From assembly GCF_001650905.1 (NCBI RefSeq), contig NZ_LXYG01000001.1, positions 172,432 to 236,431 on the forward strand: a stretch of DNA of 64,000 nucleotides, given 5' to 3'. Position 1 is the first letter of the stretch. Every line of letters begins with the position of its first letter. A program made the position numbers and the translations under genes. The notes under the pieces are model-generated. The model had not been told where the DNA came from. It worked only from the letters and a program-made list of their open reading frames with translations, and did no database searches. Source of the DNA: Balneola sp. EhC07 (GTDB lineage Bacteria > Bacteroidota > Rhodothermia > Balneolales > Balneolaceae). Positions 9,281-17,206 of the stretch are shown one piece after another.

Positions 9281-11062
9281 ATGAAGGACATCAAAAGTTT
9301 GTATAAAAAAAGATACATCAGCAAGCTGAATGTTGATATGAAAGTGGTGAGTATTTTACTGGTATTTATTGTACTGGTGATATCTCTTCTTATTTCTATT
9401 GTTGTATCTACAAACTCATTATCAGCATTACGAGGGTTTGCATCTTTCCAAACTAACTGGACTACTGCGCGGAAAGACGTAACCTTCAATTTGGTAAACT
9501 ACCTTCGCACTCAGGATCAGAGTTATAAAACCAAAGTAGAAAGTTCTGTATTTCTTATTAAAGAAATGGAGCAGATCAGGATCGAACTGAAGGATGATAA
9601 TACTGACAGAGAGTTGGTAAGAGCATTGCTGGAAAAAACGCATTCAGTACCGGCTGACATAGGAAAAATGATAACCACATTCGAAAATTTTCACGAATTC
9701 AGTGAATTCAAAGAAACAGTTGCGTTATGGATCGAATCTGATTCATTGATCTTTGAATTGGAAGGCATTTCAAACAGAGCTGAGAAGCTGATCAATGAGA
9801 ATAGCTTCACGGAATCAGAACAGGAAAAACTGATATCAAGAGTTATAGAACTGGATGATGAACTAACAGTAATGCAGTTTAAATTATCCATATCTCTGGC
9901 GAGAGGAACAGAGCTGTTAAACTTGGTAATTATATGTGTAATTATTTCTCTGGTTGTAATAAGTATAATAGTTGGGAGCATACTCTCATTGAGATTCTTA
10001 AAAAGCATTAGAAAATGGAGTGAAGAAATAGAGCTTAGTGAGCAAAAGTACCGGTCTCTGTTCGATCAAAACCCAAATGCAGTTTTTTCAGTCTCGCCTG
10101 TAGGAAAATTGATCAATGCCAATAAAGTACTTGAGCAACTGATAGGTTACTCAGCTGATGAAATGAAAAATTCAACTTTTCAAAGATTTGTGGATGAGAC
10201 TCAGGTAGAAAGAGTAAGAAAGCATTTTCTGTTGGCTTTAAAGGGAAGATCTCAGACTTATGAAACACAAATTTTAAAAGAAGACGGAAGTTATATTTCC
10301 GCTGAAGTTACCAACCTTCCTATTATTGTGGATGGAGAGATTACCGGTATTTATGGTGTGATTAATGATATAACGCACAGAAAAGAAGCTGAGCAGAAAA
10401 TTAAAGATCAGCTGGTAGAAAAAACATATCTATTATCAGAAGTGCATGATCGGGTAAAAAATAATTTAGCTTTGGTTTCCACCTTAGTTCAGTTGCAACA
10501 GAATGAGATTGAGAAAGAGAACAGGGGAGAAAGTTTTGTAAATACTGTATCCAGGATACGTTCCATGGCATTAGTGCATGAGCGTTTATATCAAAACGAA
10601 ACGTTCTCCAGCATTAGAATGGATGAATACATAAACGATCTTATTGAGAATATTCAACTCAAAGGATATCAAAAAATTAAAAAACCGAGGCTGGAGCTGG
10701 AAGCAAGTCCGGTTAGTCTAAGTATTGAACAGGCTATCCCAACGGGATTACTTTTAAACGAAGTGTTGGTAAATGCTTTTAAGTATGGCTCTGATGCTTT
10801 AGATCCGGTGATCAAGGTAAATATGTTTTCTGTTGATGGAGAAGTGACGATCAAAGTTGAGGATAATGGTCCGGGGCTTCCCAAAAACTTTGAACTGGAA
10901 AAACCGGAAACATTGGGCTTCCGATTGGTTTCGGTGTTGTTAAAACAGTTAAAAGCCAGTTTTGTCATTAACAATGATAATGGAGCATCTTTTACGTTCA
11001 GATATAAGATCGAAAAGCCGGTGACATCAAAGAGAGCAATGAAGCGTCGACTTGTGAATTAG
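9281..11062 (+). CDS. PAS-containing HisKA_2-type sensor histidine kinase
   Basis: The 593-residue protein has transmembrane helices at about 21-43 and 213-237 flanking a mostly helical, CHASE3-like extracytoplasmic domain. A PAS domain follows (about 255-370, ending DITHRKEAEQK), then a HisKA_2 phosphoacceptor region with His389 in EVHDRVKNNLALVSTLVQLQ and an HATPase domain with NEVLVNAFKYG and DNGPGLP. This class differs from the HisKA kinases nearby. The neighbouring divergent lone receiver is a plausible partner. Ligand unknown. Confidence 0.9.
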   Translation: MKDIKSLYKKRYISKLNVDMKVVSILLVFIVLVISLLISIVVSTNSLSALRGFASFQTNWTTARKDVTFNLVNYLRTQDQSYKTKVESSVFLIKEMEQIRIELKDDNTDRELVRALLEKTHSVPADIGKMITTFENFHEFSEFKETVALWIESDSLIFELEGISNRAEKLINENSFTESEQEKLISRVIELDDELTVMQFKLSISLARGTELLNLVIICVIISLVVISIIVGSILSLRFLKSIRKWSEEIELSEQKYRSLFDQNPNAVFSVSPVGKLINANKVLEQLIGYSADEMKNSTFQRFVDETQVERVRKHFLLALKGRSQTYETQILKEDGSYISAEVTNLPIIVDGEITGIYGVINDITHRKEAEQKIKDQLVEKTYLLSEVHDRVKNNLALVSTLVQLQQNEIEKENRGESFVNTVSRIRSMALVHERLYQNETFSSIRMDEYINDLIENIQLKGYQKIKKPRLELEASPVSLSIEQAIPTGLLLNEVLVNAFKYGSDALDPVIKVNMFSVDGEVTIKVEDNGPGLPKNFELEKPETLGFRLVSVLLKQLKASFVINNDNGASFTFRYKIEKPVTSKRAMKRRLVN

Positions 11063-11217
11063 ATTTAGAATGGGACTTACAGACTATCTTTGCTGTTGCT
11101 TTTAAGTTGTGAACTTGAAAGAGTAAAGAGCTTTATTAAAAAATAAATGGAAAAAATTATTTTGACTTACCTAAATAAATTAAAGCGAAACAAGATTGAA
11201 ATTGGATTATTTTTAAT

Positions 11218-11268
11218 CTCGTTCCGTAGCTCTGCTGCGGAATGCTAATGGGAGCTCGGCTCCCCATT
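11218..11268. repeat. REP-type double hairpin, left flank of the RAYT gene
   Basis: Two adjacent palindromes. The first folds as ttccgtagc-TCT-gctgcggaa (9-bp stem with one G-T wobble), the second as aatgggagc-TCG-gctccccatt with one bulge. A 27-base segment at 11218-11244 is repeated perfectly in inverted orientation at 11877-11903 on the other side of the transposase gene. Short stems ending in AGC/GCT around a 3-base loop recur at 50330-50587 and 53549-53644. This is what REP elements served by a RAYT look like. Confidence 0.8.
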
Positions 11269-11280
11269 ACCCCCATTACT

Positions 11281-11826
11281 TTATCTATCAAACACTCGAA
11301 TAGGAACAAGCCCATCTAATCCTTCATAATTACGTGCAGAAGAATATCTCCATTCAATCTCTCTGTTCACAAAACCAGCTTTCACAGGGTTAAAATGGAT
11401 ATAAGATATTTTCTGAATCATCATTTCAGTAGTTCTAATTTGTTTAGGATGAAAGCTTTCCTGCCAGACTTTATACTCTGAGTTTTCTTTATTAACCCCA
11501 TTTTTAAGTCTTTTTAAATAGTATGTTCTATTCGTCTCTGTCAGGTAATCAATAATAGTTCTTGCAGTATATGATTTGAATTTACGGAGTTTATCAGAAA
11601 GGTTATTTCCTGCCATTATACAATGAAGGTGATCGTGCATAAACACATAGGCATATAGTGTTATTAATCTTTCTTCCTGCAAAAATCGCAAGGAATTAAG
11701 AACTATTTTAGCTACTTCTTGATCTGCAAATAATGAAAGCTGATCATTAAATGTGCTTGTTATGAAGTATGGATAATGCTCTTCGTAGATTTTGTATCTG
11801 CTTCTTCCCATGTAGGGTAATACCAT
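11281..11826 (-). CDS. REP-associated tyrosine transposase (RAYT), IS200-like HUH nuclease
   Basis: The 181-residue protein carries the HUH-type motif MHDHLHCIM (His64/His66-His68 region) and the helix QKISYIHFNPVKAG containing the probable catalytic Tyr142, both diagnostic of the Y1/RAYT transposases. It lies between perfect 27-base inverted REP hairpins (11218-11244 and 11877-11903), about 37 bases beyond its stop and 50 bases before its start. RAYTs are single-copy domesticated relatives of IS200/IS605 enzymes thought to process REP hairpins as single strands. The frame is intact, so the gene is probably active. Confidence 0.88.
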   Translation of the reverse strand: MVLPYMGRSRYKIYEEHYPYFITSTFNDQLSLFADQEVAKIVLNSLRFLQEERLITLYAYVFMHDHLHCIMAGNNLSDKLRKFKSYTARTIIDYLTETNRTYYLKRLKNGVNKENSEYKVWQESFHPKQIRTTEMMIQKISYIHFNPVKAGFVNREIEWRYSSARNYEGLDGLVPIRVFDR

Positions 11827-11856
11827 TTTAGAAGTAATTCCTTACAAAATATTTTT

Positions 11857-11903
11857 GAAGCAGAGCTTCTGGTGGTCATTCCGCAGCAGAGCTACGGAAC
11901 GAG
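11857..11903. repeat. REP-type double hairpin, right flank of the RAYT gene
   Basis: The segment contains gaagc-AGA-gcttc (11857-11869) followed by a 9-bp hairpin with AGA loop (ttccgcagc...gctacggaa). Bases 11877-11903 are the exact reverse complement of 11218-11244. Together the two flanks make the RAYT cassette an inverted-repeat unit of about 690 bases. Confidence 0.8.
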
Positions 11904-11964
11904 GAAAAGTTCTGTGTCCCTATGTTGTCCCCAGAATGGTAAGCATTGACAATCATGTGAAAAC

Positions 11965-12024
11965 AAAAAACCCCTGTAACTCTATAAATATATGAGCTAC
12001 AAGGCTTTAAAGTACCCGAGGCCG
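11965..12024 (-). repeat. Remnant of tRNA-Leu 3' end plus terminator (far attachment-site copy)
   Basis: Bases 12009-12024 (aaagtacccgaggccg) are identical to 13862-13877, the 3' end of tRNA-Leu and its immediate flank. Next to them, 11972-11982 and 11994-12004 pair over 11 bp and are followed on the minus strand by a T run, i.e. a terminator similar in layout to that of the intact tRNA. This is the expected trace of an element that integrated into the tRNA 3' end and displaced the original downstream sequence. Coordinates of the crossover are approximate. Confidence 0.6.
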
Positions 12025-12132
12025 TAATACTGGAGTCTAAAATAGACGAAATTACATTTCAAATAGCAAAAAGGTGTGCCTATTGTAATTAATATTGCGA
12101 AATCAATATTATTTTTTACTATTTAAGATATC

Positions 12133-12155
12133 AACATCGACCAATATGGAGACCA
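12133..12155 (+). repeat. Subterminal direct repeat of the tRNA-Leu islet, left copy
   Basis: A 23-base box (aacatcgaccaata, then gagacca) occurs here and at 13785-13807 in the same orientation with two mismatches. Both copies lie just inside the tRNA-derived repeats. They could be recombinase arm sites or traces of nested insertions; the role is unknown. The rest of the gene-free stretch 12025-12310 is AT-rich and must hold the promoter of the toxin operon. I see no other clear element in it. Confidence 0.5.
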
Positions 12156-12310
12156 GATTATCGCTCTTTTTGGCTTAAAAATATTTGGCAGATAATGGAA
12201 TTTTAGCTATTGATTAAAATCAATAATTTCTGTTGTTTAATTCCGTAGTTATTAACTGGTATAAATTGTTTTACAAAAAATATTTTTTAATAGTTTAGAT
12301 ATATCTTAAC

Positions 12311-12736
12311 TTGATAGAACTGGAAAAACAAGGTAAAAAACACTTAGTCGTAAGTGTAAACAAAAATTTAGGTAACAAGATGAGTTACTCGGATTTTTGT
12401 GCAGATGAAAATTATGTTAAGTCTAGTGATATAATTATAAGTAAAATTGACTCCTTAGCTGATAATGGGTACGAAGTTGTTAGAAGACAGAAATGTTATT
12501 CAGTGGCTCAGGGTCATACAAACTTGTTGTACATAAAAGAAGGTTCAAAAGTTATAAGAATACCATTCACAATTGAGGAAATTTGTGATCATTCAGTTAT
12601 AATTTTAACTCATGTTTTTGTTAAAGATAAAAAGAATAAAGAAAACCTTGAGTTCAAATCAGCTGATAAAATTATTACGAACACTTTAAAATGGATCAGT
12701 GAAAATGAAAAAAAGTTTCAGAAACTTATTAAGTAG
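12311..12736 (+). CDS. Putative HigB/RelE-like toxin of a toxin-antitoxin-chaperone module
   Basis: The C-terminal half resembles the HigB/Gp49 mRNA-interferase family: a strand with IRIPFTIEE, then IILTHVFVKDKKN and an A/K-rich helix, matching the family pattern of a hydrophobic strand, an F-x-K turn and a terminal helix. Homology is weak by eye, so this is a family-level guess helped by context: an XRE protein overlaps it by about 30 bases and a SecB-like protein follows. The TTG start at 12311 gives 141 residues. ATG 12380 would give 118, closer to typical HigB length. If right, it cleaves mRNA on ribosomes when the antitoxin is lost. Confidence 0.55.
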   Translation: MIELEKQGKKHLVVSVNKNLGNKMSYSDFCADENYVKSSDIIISKIDSLADNGYEVVRRQKCYSVAQGHTNLLYIKEGSKVIRIPFTIEEICDHSVIILTHVFVKDKKNKENLEFKSADKIITNTLKWISENEKKFQKLIK

Positions 12737-13163
12737 TTATCCAGAAAGTAAAAGAGATAGATTCTCTAAACGATTAACTAAATTTGATTTTAGAGCTAGC
12801 CTGTTTCTGGAAGAATTTTCTGCATCAATATTAAAACAACTCAAAGACAATAATGGAAAAAAGAAAGATATTGCAGAAAAATTAGACATTTCTAAATCAG
12901 CCGTTACGCAACTATTAGACCCAAAAACTAATATTTCAATATTGAAAATATTTGAACTAGCAAATGCGGTTGGAATGACACCTGATTTTTTGGAATTGAT
13001 TGACGTGTCTGATTGTTTAGAAGAGGGTGTTGAGGTTGAGAATGAATCGCGTATTGACACTTCAAATAATTATTTTATGACTCTACATAAAAATACGAAT
13101 TCAAGCACTACTGAAATTAGTAGTAAGGACTCAGATGAATTTGTTCTAGCATTGGTTCAATGA
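12705..13163 (+). CDS. XRE-family HTH protein, putative HigA-like antitoxin with C-terminal extension
   Basis: The protein has a helix-turn-helix at about residues 52-76 (KKDIAEKLDISKSAVTQLL) followed by ISILKIFELANAVGMTPDF, typical of HigA-type antitoxins. The C-terminal tail of about 55 residues (SRIDTSNNYFMTLHKN and onward) is polar with few hydrophobics and predicted to be disordered. In known chaperone-dependent HigA proteins such a tail is the chaperone-addiction segment. It overlaps the toxin gene by 32 bases (a GTG at 12699 is an alternative start) and its stop overlaps the next ATG (ATGA), suggesting coupled translation. It would neutralise the toxin and repress the operon. Confidence 0.7.
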   Translation: MKKSFRNLLSSYPESKRDRFSKRLTKFDFRASLFLEEFSASILKQLKDNNGKKKDIAEKLDISKSAVTQLLDPKTNISILKIFELANAVGMTPDFLELIDVSDCLEEGVEVENESRIDTSNNYFMTLHKNTNSSTTEISSKDSDEFVLALVQ

Positions 13164-13609
13164 AAAAGAATATTCAATACCGTTATACAAATATTTTTTT
13201 AGTGAGTTCAAATATTATCGAGCCCCGAGTTAGTGACATTAATGAGGCTATTGGAGGACAACCTATTAAAATACAGACTGAAACATCTTATGATAAAGAT
13301 ACAAATGAATGTTTTTTGGATATAAGAGTAATGTTGCAATCTAAATTAACGAATGAAGAGCTTATCGATGTAAGGTTGAGAAGTTCTTTTATAATAAAAG
13401 GAATTGAAGCGGAAGACATCGATAAGGAAGAAAATATAGGGATATTGGAAACACTAGTTTCTTTATCATATTCAAGTACAAGAGGTTATTTAGCATCACT
13501 ACTTACAAACTATCGATATAAAGATAAAGTTTTCCTTCCCGTAGTTCCTCCTAAAAAGTTAATCGAAAAAAAAGCTAAAGAGAATAAAGACGTTGAAAAG
13601 AAATCTTGA
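13160..13609 (+). CDS. SecB-like chaperone, probably dedicated to the adjacent antitoxin
   Basis: The 149-residue protein follows the SecB pattern: a central pair of strands (FLDIRVMLQSKL, then IDVRLRSSFIIKGIE, like SecB LRVTVTASLGEE...GIFSIAGIE) and a C-terminal part SYSSTRGYLASLL followed by FLPVVPPKKLI, matching the SecB helix '[24 protein letters not shown]'. It has the lysine-rich end rather than SecB's acidic tail. Its start codon overlaps the antitoxin stop, giving the order toxin, antitoxin, SecB-like, as in the Mycobacterium HigB1-HigA1-Rv1957 module. A general export role is less likely given the context. Confidence 0.62.
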   Translation: MKKNIQYRYTNIFLVSSNIIEPRVSDINEAIGGQPIKIQTETSYDKDTNECFLDIRVMLQSKLTNEELIDVRLRSSFIIKGIEAEDIDKEENIGILETLVSLSYSSTRGYLASLLTNYRYKDKVFLPVVPPKKLIEKKAKENKDVEKKS

Positions 13610-13784
13610 TTTAGTATAGACAGACAATTGTGTCATTTCTTTATTAAGTATGTCTATAATTACTACAGCATTTTAAAAAGCTGGAATAAATTATCTTTTG
13701 TGCTCAAAAAAAGAGGAATTCATTTTATTGAGTAGTAATCTTCAAGCTAAATAAATTTAAAAGAGGCTACAAAGTGTAGACTCG

Positions 13785-13807
13785 AACATCGACCAATACC
13801 GAGACCA
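13785..13807 (+). repeat. Subterminal direct repeat of the tRNA-Leu islet, right copy
   Basis: Second copy of the 23-base box found at 12133-12155 (21 of 23 bases alike, same orientation). It lies 55 bases inside the tRNA 3' end repeat. Just before it the bases gactcgaac echo the tRNA T-loop region, hinting at older, decayed tRNA fragments. Confidence 0.5.
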
Positions 13808-13811
13808 AAAC

Positions 13812-13860
13812 AAAAATAGCCTCTTGTAAGTTGTTATAAAAAATATACTTACAAAAGGCT
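13812..13860 (-). terminator. Rho-independent terminator of tRNA-Leu
   Basis: On the minus strand, just after the tRNA 3' end, a 13-position stem (13848-13860 with 13818-13830, one mismatch) is followed by ATTTTTG. It has the same layout as the older copy at 11965-12004, as expected if an integrating element supplied its own terminator. Confidence 0.7.
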
Positions 13861-13865
13861 AAAAG

Positions 13866-13952
13866 TACCCGAGGCCGGACTCGAACCGGCACTCCAATTT
13901 AATTAGAATTGGATTTTAAGTCCAACGTGTCTACCAATTCCACCACTCGGGC
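13866..13952 (-). tRNA. tRNA-Leu (anticodon UAA)
   Basis: On the minus strand the sequence folds as a class II tRNA of 87 nt: acceptor gcccgag with ctcgggt (G-U first pair), D-loop with ggtagac, anticodon stem ttgga/tccaa around cttaaaa (anticodon TAA), a variable arm, and a T arm with ggttcgagtcc. CCA is not encoded. Its 3' end is the attachment target of the islet to its left, a very common site for integrating elements. Confidence 0.93.
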
Positions 13953-14122
13953 TTGGTTTGTTCTTCCAAATTGATTGTCAGTAGTTAAAAACACTAACCA
14001 TTCGGAAGGCGCAAAATATACAACTTAATATGGGACTACTTCAATATTGTTTTCAATAAATTTCGAATTATTTCTGGTATCTGTTTTGTACATTCCTGAA
14101 AACAAAAAAAGATTCTATAGAC

Positions 14123-14686
14123 ATGATGAAGAAGATATTTCCCATTCTGCTTAGTGTAGTGTTAATTAATACAGCTTCGGCACAAATAGAAGTCGGCGCT
14201 TCTTTTGAGCTTAGAGATGAAGAACCACAAAGCGGGTTTGGAGTGCGTATTCAATCCGGGTTTTTGAATTCGATACCGGTGGTGAATTTTGGGCTTCGAG
14301 CACATTTTAGTTATTTCAGTGAAACCAATACCGTCGATGAAACAACTTTCTCTTATGACAAAAGTATCGAGAACTATGATTTTGGATTAGCTGCATATGC
14401 GGGAGTAACCCTGGGTTTATTGGAGCCATATATTGGCGCAGGGTTGGGCTCAGAAACGGTAGATCTAAGCGCAGAGGATTTTTCAAATCCACCACCACCA
14501 AATCAACAACCAAGTGAAGAAGAGGAATCTAATATCTATTGGAATACATTTGCAGGAGCAAAAGTAACTGTTATTCCATTGGTTAAACCTTTTGTTGAAT
14601 ATAGATTCTCAAGCCGGAATCTTGAAGTTCCCGATCTCAATGATAAAACAGGCAGAATTATTTTTGGGGTTGTACTTAGTTTTTAA
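14123..14686 (+). CDS. Secreted outer-membrane beta-barrel-like protein
   Basis: The 187-residue protein starts with a signal peptide (KKIFPILLSVVLINTASAQ, cleavage near residue 21). It continues with alternating amphipathic strands (such as FGVRIQSGF, FGLAAYAGVTLGL, FVEYRF) and ends in FGVVLSF with the C-terminal Phe typical of barrel assembly signals. A proline/glutamate-rich loop (about 123-137) would be surface exposed. It is probably a small eight-stranded porin-like or OmpX/OmpW-like protein of unknown role. A terminator follows at 14705-14737. Confidence 0.75.
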   Translation: MMKKIFPILLSVVLINTASAQIEVGASFELRDEEPQSGFGVRIQSGFLNSIPVVNFGLRAHFSYFSETNTVDETTFSYDKSIENYDFGLAAYAGVTLGLLEPYIGAGLGSETVDLSAEDFSNPPPPNQQPSEEEESNIYWNTFAGAKVTVIPLVKPFVEYRFSSRNLEVPDLNDKTGRIIFGVVLSF

Positions 14687-14704
14687 ATTTAGTTAACTAC
14701 AAAC

Positions 14705-14737
14705 AGCGGTTTTGTTCACACTCAACCGCTTTTTTTA
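14705..14737 (+). terminator. Rho-independent terminator after the barrel protein gene
   Basis: agcggtt (14705-14711) pairs with aaccgct (14724-14730) and is followed by seven to eight T residues, 18 bases after the stop codon of the barrel gene. Confidence 0.85.
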
Positions 14738-14805
14738 TACGTTTTATATTCAACTTTCTTAGTAGGATGAAACCTTACATAAAGGGCAATTGTTCGCGTT
14801 AAATA

Positions 14806-17049
14806 ATGAGTGATTTAAAAGAAATAGCACGTACGGATTTAGAAAGTCTCAAGCTTAAGAAAGCTCAGAAACAAGATCTGAAGCAGCTCCTGGAAGAATG
14901 TCGGGAGTTTATTGGTGAAATAAATGAGGAACAGGTAGAAAAAGCTTTCAAGCTATGCTACTTGTCACATGATGGAATGGTCAGGGCTTCCGGAGAACCG
15001 TATTATTACCACCCCGTTGAAGTAGCTAAAATTGTAGCCAGAGAGATCAACATTGATGAGATCTCTGTGATAGCTGCTCTATTACACGACACCGTTGAAG
15101 ACACTTCTGTTACTCTTGAGGATATAGAATATTGGTTTGGCAAAGAAGTAGCTGTGATCATTAACGGAGTTACGAAAATAGAAGGTGTCTTTAAAAGCAG
15201 AGACAGCAAGCAAGCTGAAACGTTTATGAAGCTGCTCCTCTCAATGGCTGAGGATATCCGGGTTGTATTAATAAAGTTTGCGGATCGTCTTCATAACATG
15301 AGAACCATTCATCATCTGAAAAGAGAAAAACAAATGAAGATCGCTAACGAGACAATGGATCTGTATGCTCCACTTGCTCATCGTTTTGGATTGTTCAAGA
15401 TCAAAAATGAATTAGAGGACCTCTGTTTTAAAACGCTGGATCCTACATCCTTCAAATTTGTTGCAAGAAAGCTTAAAGAAAAGAAGGAATCGAGAGAAAA
15501 GTTCATCAAACAATTTATGACTCCTGTTGAAAAGCAGCTAAAGGAGTTGAAGTTAAATTTTGAGATAAAAGGCAGACCAAAGCATATTTACTCCATCTAT
15601 AAGAAGATGCAGCGTCAGCAAAAGCCATTCGAAGAAATTTATGACCTGTTTGCGATAAGGGTAATTTTGGGAGAGCCTCATTCTAAAGAAGATTGCTGGC
15701 GAGTGTATTCGATTTTTACTGATTGGTACACTCCGATTCCTGAACGCTTTCGTGATTTCATTTCGGTTCCTAAAGCCAACGGTTATCAATCATTGCATAC
15801 TACCGTGATCACCAATCAGGGTAAAAAAGTAGAAGTGCAGATTCGTACACGAAAGATGGATGACATCGCAGAAAAGGGACTGGCTGCTCACTGGAAGTAT
15901 AAAGAAGGAGCCCAGGAAGGATCTGAAAGTCTTGATAAGTTTGTAAACTGGGTAAGAGATGTTTTAGACAATCCCCGACCTGATGCAGCAACTGATTTCG
16001 TTAAGGATTTTCAGCTCAATCTGTACCAAGAAGAACTTTATGTGTTTACTCCAAAAGGAGAGCTAACTACGTTGCCAAACGGTGCAACTGCTATTGATTT
16101 CGCTTTTGATATTCATAGCGAAGTTGGGGAACGTGCAATGGCTGCTAAAGTAAATGGTAAAATGGTTCCGCTCCGACAAAAGCTTTCTAACGGGGATCAG
16201 GTTGAAATACTGACAGGTAATAAGATCAATCTGAATGTAGATTGGATTGATGATGTAGTTACGCATAAGGCAAAATCCAGAATTCGTCAGTACATAAAAC
16301 AAAAAGAAAGAGCGGTTTCTGATGAAGGAAAAGCTATTTGGGATAAAAGGATTGATCGTGGTAAGATCGAGATCAGTGATCAGGAGCTTACTAAGTTTGC
16401 AAAAATGTATGACTTTACTACCACGCAAGATATGTTTTATGCTATTGGGGTAGGCTCTTTTGATGTCAATAAATTGTTCGGAGAGGTAAAGAAGTATAAG
16501 AGCACCGGCAGAATTGAGGAAGAGCAAAGTGAATCCACTAAAGCTACTGAAGATGAGATCCAGCAAAAGTATATAAAGGAAGCAAGGTCTGTAGGAGACG
16601 GAAAGTCTTTAATTATAAATGGCGAGCTGAGTAATGTAAAATATTCTTATGCAAACTGTTGTAATCCGATTCCTGGAGATGATGTAATTGGGTTTATAAG
16701 CAGAACCGGTGATATTAAAATTCACAGATCAATGTGTAATAATGCACTTCATCTGATCAAAACTGAAGGCGAGAGAATTGTAGATGTTGACTGGTCTAAG
16801 AATATTGAGACGAAATTTCTGGGTGCTGTAAAAGTGATCGGAGAGGACAGAGTAGGGATGATCAACGATATTACTGATGTATTGTCTAAATCCTTATCAA
16901 CAAATATGAAGAGTATAAATGTAAATAGTGACAGCGGTATGTTCGAGGGAATTATATCTCTTTATGTTGATGGATTATCACATCTTAAGAAGATCATGAA
17001 AAGGTTAGAAAGAGTTGAAGGAGTAAAAAATGTTCTTAGATATGAATAA
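14806..17049 (+). CDS. Bifunctional (p)ppGpp synthetase/hydrolase (Rel/SpoT)
   Basis: The enzyme makes and degrades the stringent-response alarmone (p)ppGpp. Domains in order are an HD hydrolase domain with YHPVEVAKI and the intact catalytic HDTVEDT (His94-Asp95), a synthetase domain with RFRDFISVPKANGYQSLHT, a TGS domain (about 405-470, VFTPKGELTTLPNGATAIDF), a helical/zinc-finger region with YANCCNPIPGD, and a C-terminal ACT domain. The intact HD motif supports bifunctionality. The length of 747 residues is normal. It stands alone as a transcription unit upstream of HU. Confidence 0.95.
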   Translation: MSDLKEIARTDLESLKLKKAQKQDLKQLLEECREFIGEINEEQVEKAFKLCYLSHDGMVRASGEPYYYHPVEVAKIVAREINIDEISVIAALLHDTVEDTSVTLEDIEYWFGKEVAVIINGVTKIEGVFKSRDSKQAETFMKLLLSMAEDIRVVLIKFADRLHNMRTIHHLKREKQMKIANETMDLYAPLAHRFGLFKIKNELEDLCFKTLDPTSFKFVARKLKEKKESREKFIKQFMTPVEKQLKELKLNFEIKGRPKHIYSIYKKMQRQQKPFEEIYDLFAIRVILGEPHSKEDCWRVYSIFTDWYTPIPERFRDFISVPKANGYQSLHTTVITNQGKKVEVQIRTRKMDDIAEKGLAAHWKYKEGAQEGSESLDKFVNWVRDVLDNPRPDAATDFVKDFQLNLYQEELYVFTPKGELTTLPNGATAIDFAFDIHSEVGERAMAAKVNGKMVPLRQKLSNGDQVEILTGNKINLNVDWIDDVVTHKAKSRIRQYIKQKERAVSDEGKAIWDKRIDRGKIEISDQELTKFAKMYDFTTTQDMFYAIGVGSFDVNKLFGEVKKYKSTGRIEEEQSESTKATEDEIQQKYIKEARSVGDGKSLIINGELSNVKYSYANCCNPIPGDDVIGFISRTGDIKIHRSMCNNALHLIKTEGERIVDVDWSKNIETKFLGAVKVIGEDRVGMINDITDVLSKSLSTNMKSINVNSDSGMFEGIISLYVDGLSHLKKIMKRLERVEGVKNVLRYE

Positions 17050-17206
17050 CTTTAACAATATTAATTTTTGAGAGTCTATACTTGTAAGTATATTGCCAGC
17101 AATGATTAGAATCGCTTTTAGGTTTCAAAATAAGCAAAAAGTTAAGAAGCGGATAAATCAAAAGGACAACGCGAGATATACTCGCTTTAACTAAACTACT
17201 ATTATT

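Noticed and set aside
11281..11826. RAYT gene as a complete IS200/IS605 insertion sequence
   Set aside because: It lacks a TnpB partner and has REP-type inverted hairpins, not IS ends; RAYT fits better.
13615..13658. Inverted pair tatagaca / tgtctata after the SecB-like gene
   Set aside because: 8-bp arms with a 28-base loop and no T run; too weak to call a terminator.
17171..17185. gcgag-atata-ctcgc hairpin before the HU gene
   Set aside because: Five-base stem only; not distinguishable from chance.
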